Shown here: positions 33,781 through 41,851 of the stretch, piece after piece
Position numbering within the stretch: position 1 is the first letter of the stretch
How the letters are laid out: each line of letters starts with the position of its first letter
Origin: JAPOKJ01 sp031421635
GTDB lineage: Bacteria; Pseudomonadota; Gammaproteobacteria; Burkholderiales; Burkholderiaceae_E
DNA length: 64,000 nucleotides
Direction of reading: 5' to 3'
NCBI GenBank assembly: GCA_031421635.1
Contig: JANOPA010000059.1
Span: forward strand, 1-64,000
The notes under the pieces: model-generated
Told to the model about the DNA's origin: nothing
Seen by the model: only the letters and a program-made list of their open reading frames with translations
The model's database searches: none
Position numbers and translations under genes: made by a program

Positions 33781-34323
33781 ATGTCATTTTCGTCTTTTTG
33801 CTGGGGTTTGCTAGTCGGTTTCTTACTGGAATGGATCTGCGATTGGATTTTCTGGCGCAAGGCGAGGCCAAACGATGGGTCTAGCTCCGCCTCGAACACC
33901 GCCTATGCCGGATCGAGTTCCCTCGGTGGTATCGCTGGAAGCGGAGTGCGCCTGAACACAGACGGCTTAGCTTCGAATTTATCGACTGCGGGCTCTTCGG
34001 GCGTGCTCGCGGGTAGCCTTGGCGGTGCGGGGCTACCCCCCGGCATTGCCGCCTTCCGACAGGACGATCTCGAGGCCATCGAAGGCATTGGCCCAAAAAT
34101 CGCTGAACTGATGCGTGCTGCGGGCATCACTACCTTTTCGCAATTGGCTTCAACCCCGATGGCCAAATTGGTCAGCATCTTGGATGCCGGTGGCCCGCGC
34201 TTCAAACTGGCCAACCCAAGCACCTGGGGTGAGCAGGCAGGCTTGGCGTCCAAAAGCGATTGGGTCGGCTTCGACAAAATCAAGAAAGAGCTCACCGCCG
34301 GTGTTCGCTCGAGCGATGTTTGA
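33781..34323 (+). CDS. Membrane-anchored protein with helix-hairpin-helix domain
   Basis: 180 residues from ATG 33781 with an excellent ribosome-binding site (cggaggg, 33772-33778). The N-terminal membrane segment SSFCWGLLVGFLLEWICDWIFW is rich in Trp and Cys. A Ser/Gly-rich linker follows. The C-terminal half has a HhH motif, DDLEAIEGIGPKIAELMRAAGITTFSQLA, as in DUF4332-type proteins. These domains are often mislabelled as ribosomal L21 or NADH dehydrogenase subunits. It is followed 24 bases later by the BON-OmpA protein, most likely one operon. Function unknown. Confidence 0.75.
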   Translation: MSFSSFCWGLLVGFLLEWICDWIFWRKARPNDGSSSASNTAYAGSSSLGGIAGSGVRLNTDGLASNLSTAGSSGVLAGSLGGAGLPPGIAAFRQDDLEAIEGIGPKIAELMRAAGITTFSQLASTPMAKLVSILDAGGPRFKLANPSTWGEQAGLASKSDWVGFDKIKKELTAGVRSSDV

Positions 34324-34347
34324 TCGCCAACGGCACCAGGAGCAAAC

Positions 34348-35262
34348 ATGGAAATGATTAGAGGGCGCAGCTTGTCTGAGGTGCGCAGATACGATTTATG
34401 GAAGTTATTGATTGCGGCTCTGCTGTTCGTCAATGCTTTGTTTATTTGCGGTAAACCTGCCCCTCAAGCGGAGGTTCCTAAAGCTGATGCGCCGAGAGCG
34501 TCTGTGGCCGATGTACCCAAAGTTGTTGGCACACCTGCGCTCGTGGTGCCCGGTGTTATGGCCTCCTTGGCCGCAGGCTATGCCTGGGCAGGGGACAAAC
34601 TGATCGTCACTGGGGCGGTCAAGGACGAAGCCACGCGGAAGGCCACGGTCGATGAGGCCGTGAAGGTCATGGGTAGCGCGGATAAAGTGGTTGATCAGCT
34701 CAAGATTGATGCAACAGCACCAGTGCTCAGTTGGCAAGCCAAACTGGCCGAGGTAATGGGCTGGGGCAAGGCCAAGGGTGAGGGCGGCATCAAGGTCGAC
34801 GATAAGTCGGTTGTATTGACGGGCAAGGTTTCGAGTGATGCGGAAAAAAAGACACGCGGTGATGCGGCCGCGGCGTTGTTCGGCGCCGAATACAAAATTG
34901 ACAATCAATTGATCCTCAATGCGCCGCCATCCGTGGCTCTTTCTAAGCCTCCCAATGCAAAACTCTACTTCGCCAACAACAAGACCGATGTTCCTGTCGA
35001 TATCAGTAAGACCTTGAGCGAAGTTATTGCCTGGGCGAAGGCTGCACCGTCGAACAAGCTTGCCATTTCGGGCTATCACAGCGCCTCAGGAAGCCTTGAA
35101 CGCAACCATGAGCTTGCCAAAGGCCGTGCCAACGAAGTGGCCTCGGTTCTCAAACATGCGGGCGTGGCTGATGCTCAGATTGAGTTGCGCAAGCCCCAAG
35201 AGGAGTTGGGCGGTGCCGACCCAACGCAAGCGCGTCGGGTTGAAGTGGGACCGGCTCAGTAA
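34348..35262 (+). CDS. BON-domain protein with C-terminal OmpA-like domain
   Basis: 304 residues from ATG 34348 with aggag upstream. The N-terminal anchor is LWKLLIAALLFVNALFICG (about 18-36). Two BON-like repeats follow (GDKLIVTGAVKDEATRKATVDEAVKVMG and DKSVVLTGKVSSDAEKKTRGDAA). The C-terminal OmpA-like domain runs from AKLYFANNKTD to the end and closes with QARRVEV, as in the protein at 3974. The architecture recalls mycobacterial ArfA. In the peptidoglycan-binding loop the usual Asp is replaced (ISGYHSASGS; ISGFHDKTGN in the relative), so diaminopimelate binding may be weakened. Confidence 0.8.
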   Translation: MEMIRGRSLSEVRRYDLWKLLIAALLFVNALFICGKPAPQAEVPKADAPRASVADVPKVVGTPALVVPGVMASLAAGYAWAGDKLIVTGAVKDEATRKATVDEAVKVMGSADKVVDQLKIDATAPVLSWQAKLAEVMGWGKAKGEGGIKVDDKSVVLTGKVSSDAEKKTRGDAAAALFGAEYKIDNQLILNAPPSVALSKPPNAKLYFANNKTDVPVDISKTLSEVIAWAKAAPSNKLAISGYHSASGSLERNHELAKGRANEVASVLKHAGVADAQIELRKPQEELGGADPTQARRVEVGPAQ

Positions 35263-35277
35263 AGAAATGCACGCTAC

Positions 35278-35823
35278 CTAGAGCCGGGCTTTTGTAGGTG
35301 ACTTGTTAAAGCCAAAGGTGGTATCCCCATGCTCGATCTCGACCATGGGGAAACGTTGCTCGCCCAAGCGCAATTCCATCGGCTCCTCTTGATCCTCAAT
35401 CCTTAAGCCCGATGCGTCGAGATCGTGAATCACACCAGGGCCAAGTTCGCTCGTGATCCAGACTCGACCCGCTTTGTCGATCGCTGCAGCTCTTACGGTT
35501 TGAACTTGAAAGCCGGTGTGCGAGACCAGTTCAATCATCTCCTTCGGAAGTGCAGCTCTGTTCAATACTCGGTATACCAAGGGTGCTACATCGAGCTCTG
35601 CGAAGGCTCTTTGCGGGCCGTTTTGCCAGTACCAGAAGCCTCGTTCGTCGCAGGCATAGTTACGCCCAATAAAGTCGAGAATGCCAGGTGAGGTGATTGA
35701 GCTCCCTTTGCCATGTGTTCCCTCTTCAAAACCTGGAATGTTGCGATCAATCAAATACCATCGACCTCGTCCATCCAAGCGCAACCAACCATAGATATCC
35801 GGTACGGTCGGCCACTTGGCCAT
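35278..35823 (-). CDS. Conserved betaproteobacterial protein of unknown function
   Basis: 181 residues from ATG 35823 (aagg upstream); a TTG at 35847 would add eight residues. It is soluble, beta-rich and Trp-rich: MAKWPTVPDIYGWLRLDGRGRWYLIDR, FIGRNYACDERGFWYWQNGPQRAFAELD, then a region with GRVWITSELGPGVIHDLD. I recognise this as a family common in Burkholderiales but know no function. It is the last gene of a leftward group (zf-CHCC, YheT, this). Confidence 0.75.
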   Translation of the reverse strand: MAKWPTVPDIYGWLRLDGRGRWYLIDRNIPGFEEGTHGKGSSITSPGILDFIGRNYACDERGFWYWQNGPQRAFAELDVAPLVYRVLNRAALPKEMIELVSHTGFQVQTVRAAAIDKAGRVWITSELGPGVIHDLDASGLRIEDQEEPMELRLGEQRFPMVEIEHGDTTFGFNKSPTKARL

Positions 35824-35883
35824 GGCCTTAGTGACGGCATCATCCAAAGTGATGCTTCCGTGGACCTGTGGCGAAAATAGAAG

Positions 35884-36969
35884 TCATGGTGTATTGCCCG
35901 TCGTAAAAAAATTCAAGGCCGTATTCGGTAACCACCCAAGATGGCCCGGGAAGGCACCTTGCAAAAACCCAACATGCCCGCCGTGTTTCGGATAGTAGAG
36001 TCGAACCGAGCGACTCACCTGGCCCGGTCTAGCCAGTGCTTGGACCGGCAAGAAAGGGTCGTTAAGAGGGTTGACGAGCAATAAGGGTATGCGTACATTG
36101 GCGAGAAATATCTTGCACGAGCTCTTCTCCCAATAGTCGTAACAGTCGGCAAAGCCATTCACTTTGGCGGTCACTTCCTCATCGAACTCAAAGAAGTTTT
36201 TGGAGGCAATGATTCGCTCGCGATTCATCAACCCCGGATGCTGTTCAAGTTTCAACAAGGCCTTTGCCTTAAGGGTCTTCAAAAAGCTATTCATGTAGAC
36301 CAGATTGAACCCCTTGGACAACGCTTTCGCGCCTTCATGCAAATCCTGTGGTGCACAAAATGCGGCGGCAGCACTGATCCATTGATTGGCGCTCTCGCCT
36401 TGCTCACCCAGCCATTTGCTGAGTGCATTCCCGCCTAGCGATACCCCAATCGCGTACCTTGGAAGGTCTGGAAAACGCTCCGCAAGTCGCTGCAAAATAA
36501 AGTCGATATCGCGAGTTTCTCCGGAGTGATAGGTGCGTAAGACTCGGTTTTCTTCGCCGCTGCAACCTCTGAAGTGGGGAACGACGCCAAGCCAGCCCTG
36601 CTCAATGCAAGCCTGCATGGTGGCCTGAGCATAGTGGCTGCCTGAACTTCCTTCTAAGCCGTGGAAGAGTACGATGAGACCTTTCGAATCTTGGCGCGTG
36701 AGCGTGGCAGAAGGAAAATGGTGTGCCTCGCTTGCGGAAGGGGCGGTTGGGTCAAAGTTAAAGTCAAGATCGAGAAAGTCTTCATCGGGCGTAGCCCAGC
36801 GCTCGCGGTACAGCCTAACCTTGGGGCGAGGCGCGAAAACCGCCGGATAGATGGTTTGCGCATGGCCACCAGGTAGCCATGCGGGGCTCACAAAGTGAGC
36901 GATACGCTTTGAGTCTCTGAGGTGAGAGTCCCGCAGCTTATTGCCGCCAATTTTAGTGTCCTTTAACAA
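35884..36969 (-). CDS. YheT-type alpha/beta hydrolase
   Basis: 361 residues if TTG 36969 is the start (aagg upstream, 17-base overlap with the preceding gene); GTG 36891 would give 335 residues. Landmarks of the YheT (ABHD) family are LPGGHAQTIYP, LIVLFHGLEGSSGSHYA, GVVPHFRGCSGEENR and YHSGETRDI. The nucleophile is in GVSLGGN (Ser177), the acid in NPLNDPF and the His in KHGGHVGF. Cytoplasmic, probably an esterase; natural substrate unknown. Confidence 0.88.
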   Translation of the reverse strand: MLKDTKIGGNKLRDSHLRDSKRIAHFVSPAWLPGGHAQTIYPAVFAPRPKVRLYRERWATPDEDFLDLDFNFDPTAPSASEAHHFPSATLTRQDSKGLIVLFHGLEGSSGSHYAQATMQACIEQGWLGVVPHFRGCSGEENRVLRTYHSGETRDIDFILQRLAERFPDLPRYAIGVSLGGNALSKWLGEQGESANQWISAAAAFCAPQDLHEGAKALSKGFNLVYMNSFLKTLKAKALLKLEQHPGLMNRERIIASKNFFEFDEEVTAKVNGFADCYDYWEKSSCKIFLANVRIPLLLVNPLNDPFLPVQALARPGQVSRSVRLYYPKHGGHVGFLQGAFPGHLGWLPNTALNFFTTGNTP

Positions 36970-37162
36970 CCTCGCCTTCCTTCAAACGATAGTGTGTGCC
37001 GCAATAGGGGCAGGAGGCGCCATCATCGTGCGTAACGTCCAAGAACACTCTCGGGTGGCTGCTCCAGGCAGGCATTTTGCTGTTCGGGCAGTAGGCGGGC
37101 AGATCCTTGGCTAAAAGTTCAATCGTGCCTCGATCAGGGCGGGTAGTTAGAGTCTGACTCAT
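36953..37162 (-). CDS. zf-CHCC zinc-finger protein (NDUFS6-like)
   Basis: 69 residues. Zinc ligands fit C-x10-H-x14-C-x2-C: Cys25, His36, Cys51 and Cys54 (AYCPNSKMPAWSSHPRVF ... ASCPYCGTHYRL). The fold is that of the zinc-binding NDUFS6 accessory subunit of complex I, and bacterial members are small free proteins. Start ATG 37162. It heads the leftward group with the YheT-like gene. Confidence 0.88.
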   Translation of the reverse strand: MSQTLTTRPDRGTIELLAKDLPAYCPNSKMPAWSSHPRVFLDVTHDDGASCPYCGTHYRLKEGEVVKGH

Positions 37163-37262
37163 GTCGTGATTCCAGTGTTTTGCGATTCGACTTCCCGTAA
37201 TTGGACCACATTTCCTGGTCGCGGGTGGGGTAAGCCAGAGTAGACGCCGCTACAATCCGCTC

Positions 37263-38525
37263 ATGAGTACAACAGACCCCACCTCCGCCGCGAGCGCGAG
37301 CAAGCCTCTTTCGTCTTCCAAGCTTGAGCGACTCTTCTCGCAAATGAGTCTGTTGGCCTTGATGCAGGCTCTAATGCTCTGCAATAACGTCACGCTCATC
37401 GCTATTAATGGCCTGGCTGGTTTTATTTTGGCCGAAAACAAGCTCATGGCCACTTTGCCCGTTACTGGCTATGTCTTGGGTGCTGCAATGTGGTCCATGC
37501 CAGCCGCCGCAATCATGCGCTCTAAAGGTCGTCGCTACGGTTATACCCTGGGCTCGATTGCGGCCATGATTGGTTCACTGGTGGGATGGTTCGCGATGCA
37601 AGAAAAGAGCTTGGCCCTGCTCTGCTTCGCTACTTTTATTTGCGGTATTTACAACGCCTTCGGAGCCAGCCTGCGCTTCGCCGCAGCGGACGTCGCCGAC
37701 GCCTATAAGCCTAGCTTTAAAGCGAGAGCCATTTCACTCGTTTTGGCGGGCGGCATTATCGGCGGCATTATTGGGCCAGAAGTCGCAAAATGGTCGCGCA
37801 CTGCTTTGAGTGTGCCTTTTGCGGGCACCTATCTCACCTTGGTGGGGTTTGCGCTAACCTCCTTGGTGCTCGCACAATTTCTCCGTCTGCCGGTATTGGT
37901 GATTCCCGCTAATGCTGCGCCCCCAAGACCGTTGCGTGAAATCTTGAAACAGCCTACTTGCTGGGCGGCTATTGCCTGCATGGCAATGGCCTTCGGCGTG
38001 ATGAATCTTTTGATGGTGGCGACGCCGCTAGCCATGGAAGCCTGCAAACACCCTTTTGCCGCCGCAGCATTTGTGTTGGAGTGGCACATTATTGGCATGT
38101 TCGGGCCGGGACTCTTTACCGGAAACTTGATTCAACGCTTCGGTATTTTACCGATCATTTTAGTGGGCTGTGTGTTGAACGTCGCCTGCATCACAGTGGC
38201 GCTCAGCGGCGTTGACATCATGCAGTTTGCCATTGCGCTTTTCTTGCTCGGCATTGGCTGGAACTTTATGTACACCGGCGGCACCACCTTGCTGACAACT
38301 TGCTACCGGCCGCAGGAAAAAAATAAGGTACAAGGCTTTGCGGATAGTTGCGTGTTCACGCTGATGGTGACCTCGTCCGCCTCCTCAGGTGCCTTGCTTC
38401 ACGCCAATGGCTGGGCGATCTTGAATTGGCTCAGCCTGCCGGTGGTGGCCTTGATTTTTGGGCTGATGTTATGGCTAGCACCGCGCGCCGGCTGGCGCGT
38501 TGGGCGAGTGTTGAAGCCAGCCTAG
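37263..38525 (+). CDS. Major facilitator superfamily transporter
   Basis: 420 residues with about 12 membrane helices. A polar Ser-rich N-terminus (1-27) precedes TM1 (LLALMQALMLCNNVTLIAINGLAGF). The loop 2-3 motif is GRRYGYTLGS. TM regions follow, then a central loop with PRPLREILKQPTCW separates the halves. Substrate unknown. It starts at ATG 37263, lies divergent from zf-CHCC and 28 bases before the amidase, so the pair may be one transcript. Confidence 0.85.
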   Translation: MSTTDPTSAASASKPLSSSKLERLFSQMSLLALMQALMLCNNVTLIAINGLAGFILAENKLMATLPVTGYVLGAAMWSMPAAAIMRSKGRRYGYTLGSIAAMIGSLVGWFAMQEKSLALLCFATFICGIYNAFGASLRFAAADVADAYKPSFKARAISLVLAGGIIGGIIGPEVAKWSRTALSVPFAGTYLTLVGFALTSLVLAQFLRLPVLVIPANAAPPRPLREILKQPTCWAAIACMAMAFGVMNLLMVATPLAMEACKHPFAAAAFVLEWHIIGMFGPGLFTGNLIQRFGILPIILVGCVLNVACITVALSGVDIMQFAIALFLLGIGWNFMYTGGTTLLTTCYRPQEKNKVQGFADSCVFTLMVTSSASSGALLHANGWAILNWLSLPVVALIFGLMLWLAPRAGWRVGRVLKPA

Positions 38526-38552
38526 TTGATGAACGTCTAAACCCTTAGTCTT

Positions 38553-40022
38553 ATGACCATAACCGATCTCAGCGCGCTGGAAATTCACACCGGTCTGCGC
38601 CAGAAAAAATTTTCTTGCGTGGAATTGATGCAGGTGACCCTTGCTCAGATTGATCGCCTGAATCCCGTCTTTAACGCCATTATTGCGCGTCGCGATGACC
38701 ATGTGTTGCTTGACGAAGCCCGCGCAAAAGATCAGGAGCTGGCGCGCGGCATCGACCACGGGTTTTTGCATGGCCTACCTCAGGCCATTAAAGATATCAG
38801 CCAAGTAAAGGGCATGGTCACTTCGATGGGCTCGCCTATTCTGAAGAATGTCGTGAGCCAAAGTGACTCCGTGATGGTGGCCAGAATGAGAGCAGCCGGT
38901 TGCATCATCGTCGGGCGCACGAATACGCCTGAGTTCGGCCTGGGCTCGCACAGCTATAACCCGGTCCATGGCCGCACCTTGAACGCCTACAACCAAGAGC
39001 GTTCCTCGGGTGGGTCCAGTGGCGGCGCCGCGGTGGCGTTGGCCCATCACATGTTGGCGGTGGCCGATGGGAGTGATTTTATGGGCTCGCTGCGCAATCC
39101 CGCCGGATGGAACAATATTTTTGGCCTGCGCCCCAGTCAGGGCCTGGTTCCCTTCGCTATAGAGGGGGATCAGTTTGTGTCGCAACTGGCCGTGGAGGGC
39201 CCGATGGCCCGCAACGTTCCAGACCTGGCCGCGCTTCTTGCGGTGCAGGCGGGCTTCGATGCGCGCGCCCCTTTGTCCTTGGCCGGGGATGGCAAAGAAT
39301 TTACCAAGACGCTTACACCTAGAACCAAGATTCGTATTGGCTGGCTCGGCGATCTAAACGGCTATCTCGCAACTGAGCCTGGTATTTTGGCGGCCTGCGA
39401 AGACGGCTTGTCGCGAATGCGAGCGGCCGGGGCGGTGGTCGAGCCCGTGGTCCTTGGCTTCGCCCCAGAAAAGGCCTGGCAGTGTTGGCTGATCTGGCGG
39501 CGTTGGTTGGTCTCTAGCCGGGTCGCTCCCTTCTATAAAAATGCCGAAATGCGCAAACTAATGAAGCCGGAGGCGCAGTGGGAAGCCGAGCAGGGCGAGA
39601 AGCTTACGGGCGAGGAAGTTTATAACGCGAGTGCGCATCGCACTCAACTTTTTCAAGCGATGCGACAATTGCTCGGGCAGTACGATGTGCTGGCCATGCC
39701 CTCGGCACAAGTTTGGCCATTCGATGTGAATTGGAACTGGCCCAAGCAAATTGATACCGGTAGCAGGGTCGTTGCGATGGACACCTATCATCGCTGGATG
39801 GAAACCGTGATTTACCCCACACTTGCCGGCCTGCCCGCGATTTGCGTACCTACTGGGTTCTCGACCCAGGCGCTCTCACCGCAGGTGCCGGAAGGACTGC
39901 CGGTCGGAATGCAATTGATCGGTCAGCCCCGAGGCGATCGTGCGCTGCTCGACATAGCAGCGGGTTATGAAAGCTTGATCGCTGATTGGCTTGCTCGAAA
40001 GCCAGTTAAAATGAACCGTTAA
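38553..40022 (+). CDS. Amidase signature family enzyme
   Basis: 489 residues. The Ser-cisSer-Lys triad is visible: Lys in LPQAIKDISQVKG, cis-Ser in SSGGSSGGAAVALA, nucleophile Ser in DGSDFMGSLRNPAG. RTNTPEFGLGSHSYN precedes it. The C-terminal part has LPVGMQLIGQPRGDRALLDIA. Missing GatB/GatC neighbours and the sequence argue against tRNA amidotransferase; it is a free amidase of unknown amide. Start ATG 38553. Confidence 0.88.
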   Translation: MTITDLSALEIHTGLRQKKFSCVELMQVTLAQIDRLNPVFNAIIARRDDHVLLDEARAKDQELARGIDHGFLHGLPQAIKDISQVKGMVTSMGSPILKNVVSQSDSVMVARMRAAGCIIVGRTNTPEFGLGSHSYNPVHGRTLNAYNQERSSGGSSGGAAVALAHHMLAVADGSDFMGSLRNPAGWNNIFGLRPSQGLVPFAIEGDQFVSQLAVEGPMARNVPDLAALLAVQAGFDARAPLSLAGDGKEFTKTLTPRTKIRIGWLGDLNGYLATEPGILAACEDGLSRMRAAGAVVEPVVLGFAPEKAWQCWLIWRRWLVSSRVAPFYKNAEMRKLMKPEAQWEAEQGEKLTGEEVYNASAHRTQLFQAMRQLLGQYDVLAMPSAQVWPFDVNWNWPKQIDTGSRVVAMDTYHRWMETVIYPTLAGLPAICVPTGFSTQALSPQVPEGLPVGMQLIGQPRGDRALLDIAAGYESLIADWLARKPVKMNR

Positions 40023-40066
40023 GGAGTTCGGGTTTTGCGCTGGCCCTCTAGGCCGAGACCGCGCTC

Positions 40067-40594
40067 CTAGGCTCGTTTGCGCCGCGCAGAAGCTCCCATA
40101 AGAAGACCCATGCCCAAGAGAGCCGCTGTGGCCGGAACAGGCACAGGGCTAAAGGTGAGTGCATACGAGCCCGCGCTTGTTGCTGAGTCTTCCACAAACA
40201 CCCCTGCATATATGTTGCCGCTGCCATCTGCAAAGGCGGTGCCCATGGGGTCTGTTGCATCAAAGACATTGAGAACCGAATCGGCATCATAGGTGAAACC
40301 AAAGAGGCTGCTCCCGGACTGGGAAAACGAGTAGTCGTAGCCGGCGTTCGACACTAAACCTGAAAATTGAAGGAAATCGGAGAGATCGAATGTTTGGCTC
40401 GATTCTGGGGTGAGATCGCCCAGAAAGGTAAAGGCGCTTACCCCGGGCAGAACGAAGCAAGGGGTGCTTTCGTCCCCGCTCGCATCACCCGAACAGACCA
40501 CGCTTTCGAGAACCGATAACGGAGCTGCGGCTGCGCTGGCGCTGAGCACGGCAATACTTGCCGCAGCAAGCGTTTGAAGAATTAAGATTTTCAT
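40067..40594 (-). CDS. PEP-CTERM-like exported protein
   Basis: 175 residues from ATG 40594 (aggaag upstream). Signal peptide MKILILQTLAAASIAVLSAS..; a low-complexity Ser/Asp-rich body rich in beta structure. The C-terminal sorting signal has VPVPATAALLGMGLLMGASA followed by RRKRA: Pro-containing motif, one membrane helix, basic tail. Such proteins are cut by an exosortase (EpsH family) and exported with exopolysaccharide. No exosortase or polysaccharide genes are in this window, as is normal for these scattered substrates. Confidence 0.82.
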   Translation of the reverse strand: MKILILQTLAAASIAVLSASAAAAPLSVLESVVCSGDASGDESTPCFVLPGVSAFTFLGDLTPESSQTFDLSDFLQFSGLVSNAGYDYSFSQSGSSLFGFTYDADSVLNVFDATDPMGTAFADGSGNIYAGVFVEDSATSAGSYALTFSPVPVPATAALLGMGLLMGASARRKRA

Positions 40595-40657
40595 ATTGGG
40601 CTTCCTATGGCTGGCAAGTGAATTGATGTGCCCGCACCCTGATCTTTTGCTCTAAAG

Positions 40658-40734
40658 GCAGAGAAATCTAAGTGAAGTCACACTATTTGTACGCACGGAA
40701 ATTGCAAACGGATTCAGCTTGCAAAGAAATCTAA
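40658..40734. repeat. Direct repeat upstream of the PEP-CTERM gene
   Basis: gcagagaaatctaa (40658-40671) and gcaaagaaatctaa (40721-40734) agree in 13 of 14 bases and are 63 bases apart, six helical turns. They lie 64-140 bases before the start codon of the leftward PEP-CTERM gene and could be a regulator-binding pair. The rest of 40595-40827 shows no gene. Confidence 0.4.
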
Positions 40735-40827
40735 TCGTCTTGCTCGCTTCGCGATTGAGACCGGCGCGCACACCACGGCCGTTGACGCTGTGTTGGCGCA
40801 GCGCCCAGGCCTCTCCGCCCACTTTTG

Positions 40828-41838
40828 CTAGTCGCTCACAAAAGAGTCGCTAAAGAACTGCTCCGGGGGCAGGCCCCGTAAGTCTTGTAATGCGCTGCGG
40901 GTTGCTTGCACCATGATGGGGGCGCCACAGGCATACACATCATGGTTCTTCAGGTCGGCAAAACTTTCCAATACCGCCTGATGAACCAAGCCGCGCCGAC
41001 CCGGCCAGGCCGAAACCTCGAGAGGATCGCTGATCACCGGTTCAAAGCGCAAGTCGGGTCTACGCTTACGCCACCTTGCAATTACCTCAGGGGCGTAAAT
41101 GCCTGTAGGGATGCGTGCTCCCCAAAACAGCGTGATGGCGCGATTGCTACCGATCTTGAGAAGAGCGTCGATGATTGATTTGATCGGCGCAAAGCCCGTG
41201 CCTCCAGCGACAAAGAGCAAAGGCCGCTCGCTTTCTTGCCGTAAGTAAAAATTGCCATGCGGCAATTCAACTTGCAGGGCGTCGCCCTTTTTTAAGCCGG
41301 GAACCGTTGTAGAGGTAAAACCAGCACCAGGCATGTGGCGAATGTGAAGTTGCACATGGTCATTGTCATGCGGTGCATTGGCCATTGAGAAAGCGCGGCA
41401 TTGTCCGTTCGCGAGAATCACTTGCAAATATTGCCCCGCAGCGAACTTGGCTCGCACACCATTGGCTAAGCGTAACGTCAAGATAGAGACATCACTCGCG
41501 ACCTGCTCGTTACGGAAGACCTTGACGGTATGAACTTTCCGCCCACTCGCGTCGATCGGTCGCCACTCGCGTGGTGCGATCAGCAAATCACTAGCGGCCT
41601 TTGCTCGGCAAAAAAGGTGTTCGTTTGGCGCTTGAATACCAGTCTCATGTCCGCCACCTTCGGTACCAGCCTTTAATTCGCCCTCAAGTACTCGCCCGCG
41701 ACAATTGCCACATACCCCTTTGCGGCAAGAATAAGGCAGTTCAATACCGTGCTGTGCGGCCGCCTCAAGTACGCTTTGACCTTCCTGTGCGTCAAAGCTT
41801 GGGCCATTGGGGCCCTGAATGCGAATTTTGAAATTCAT
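40828..41838 (-). CDS. tphA1: Ring-hydroxylating dioxygenase reductase, terephthalate TphA1-like
   Basis: 336 residues from ATG 41838. N-terminal plant-type [2Fe-2S] ferredoxin with cysteines 38, 43, 46 and 77 (YSCRKGVCGNCRGR ... LFCRAK), then a FAD domain (CRAFSMANAP) and an NAD domain (LLFVAGGTGFAPIKSIIDALL). It passes electrons from NADH to the Rieske oxygenase encoded upstream. An in-frame ATG at 41889 would overlap the preceding gene and is less likely. The length and the order N-ferredoxin, FAD, NAD fit TphA1 of terephthalate dioxygenases. Assignment to terephthalate rests on operon order and remembered similarity, which I could not compute. Confidence 0.72.
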   Translation of the reverse strand: MNFKIRIQGPNGPSFDAQEGQSVLEAAAQHGIELPYSCRKGVCGNCRGRVLEGELKAGTEGGGHETGIQAPNEHLFCRAKAASDLLIAPREWRPIDASGRKVHTVKVFRNEQVASDVSILTLRLANGVRAKFAAGQYLQVILANGQCRAFSMANAPHDNDHVQLHIRHMPGAGFTSTTVPGLKKGDALQVELPHGNFYLRQESERPLLFVAGGTGFAPIKSIIDALLKIGSNRAITLFWGARIPTGIYAPEVIARWRKRRPDLRFEPVISDPLEVSAWPGRRGLVHQAVLESFADLKNHDVYACGAPIMVQATRSALQDLRGLPPEQFFSDSFVSD

Positions 41839-41851
41839 CTGGTGCGGCTCA

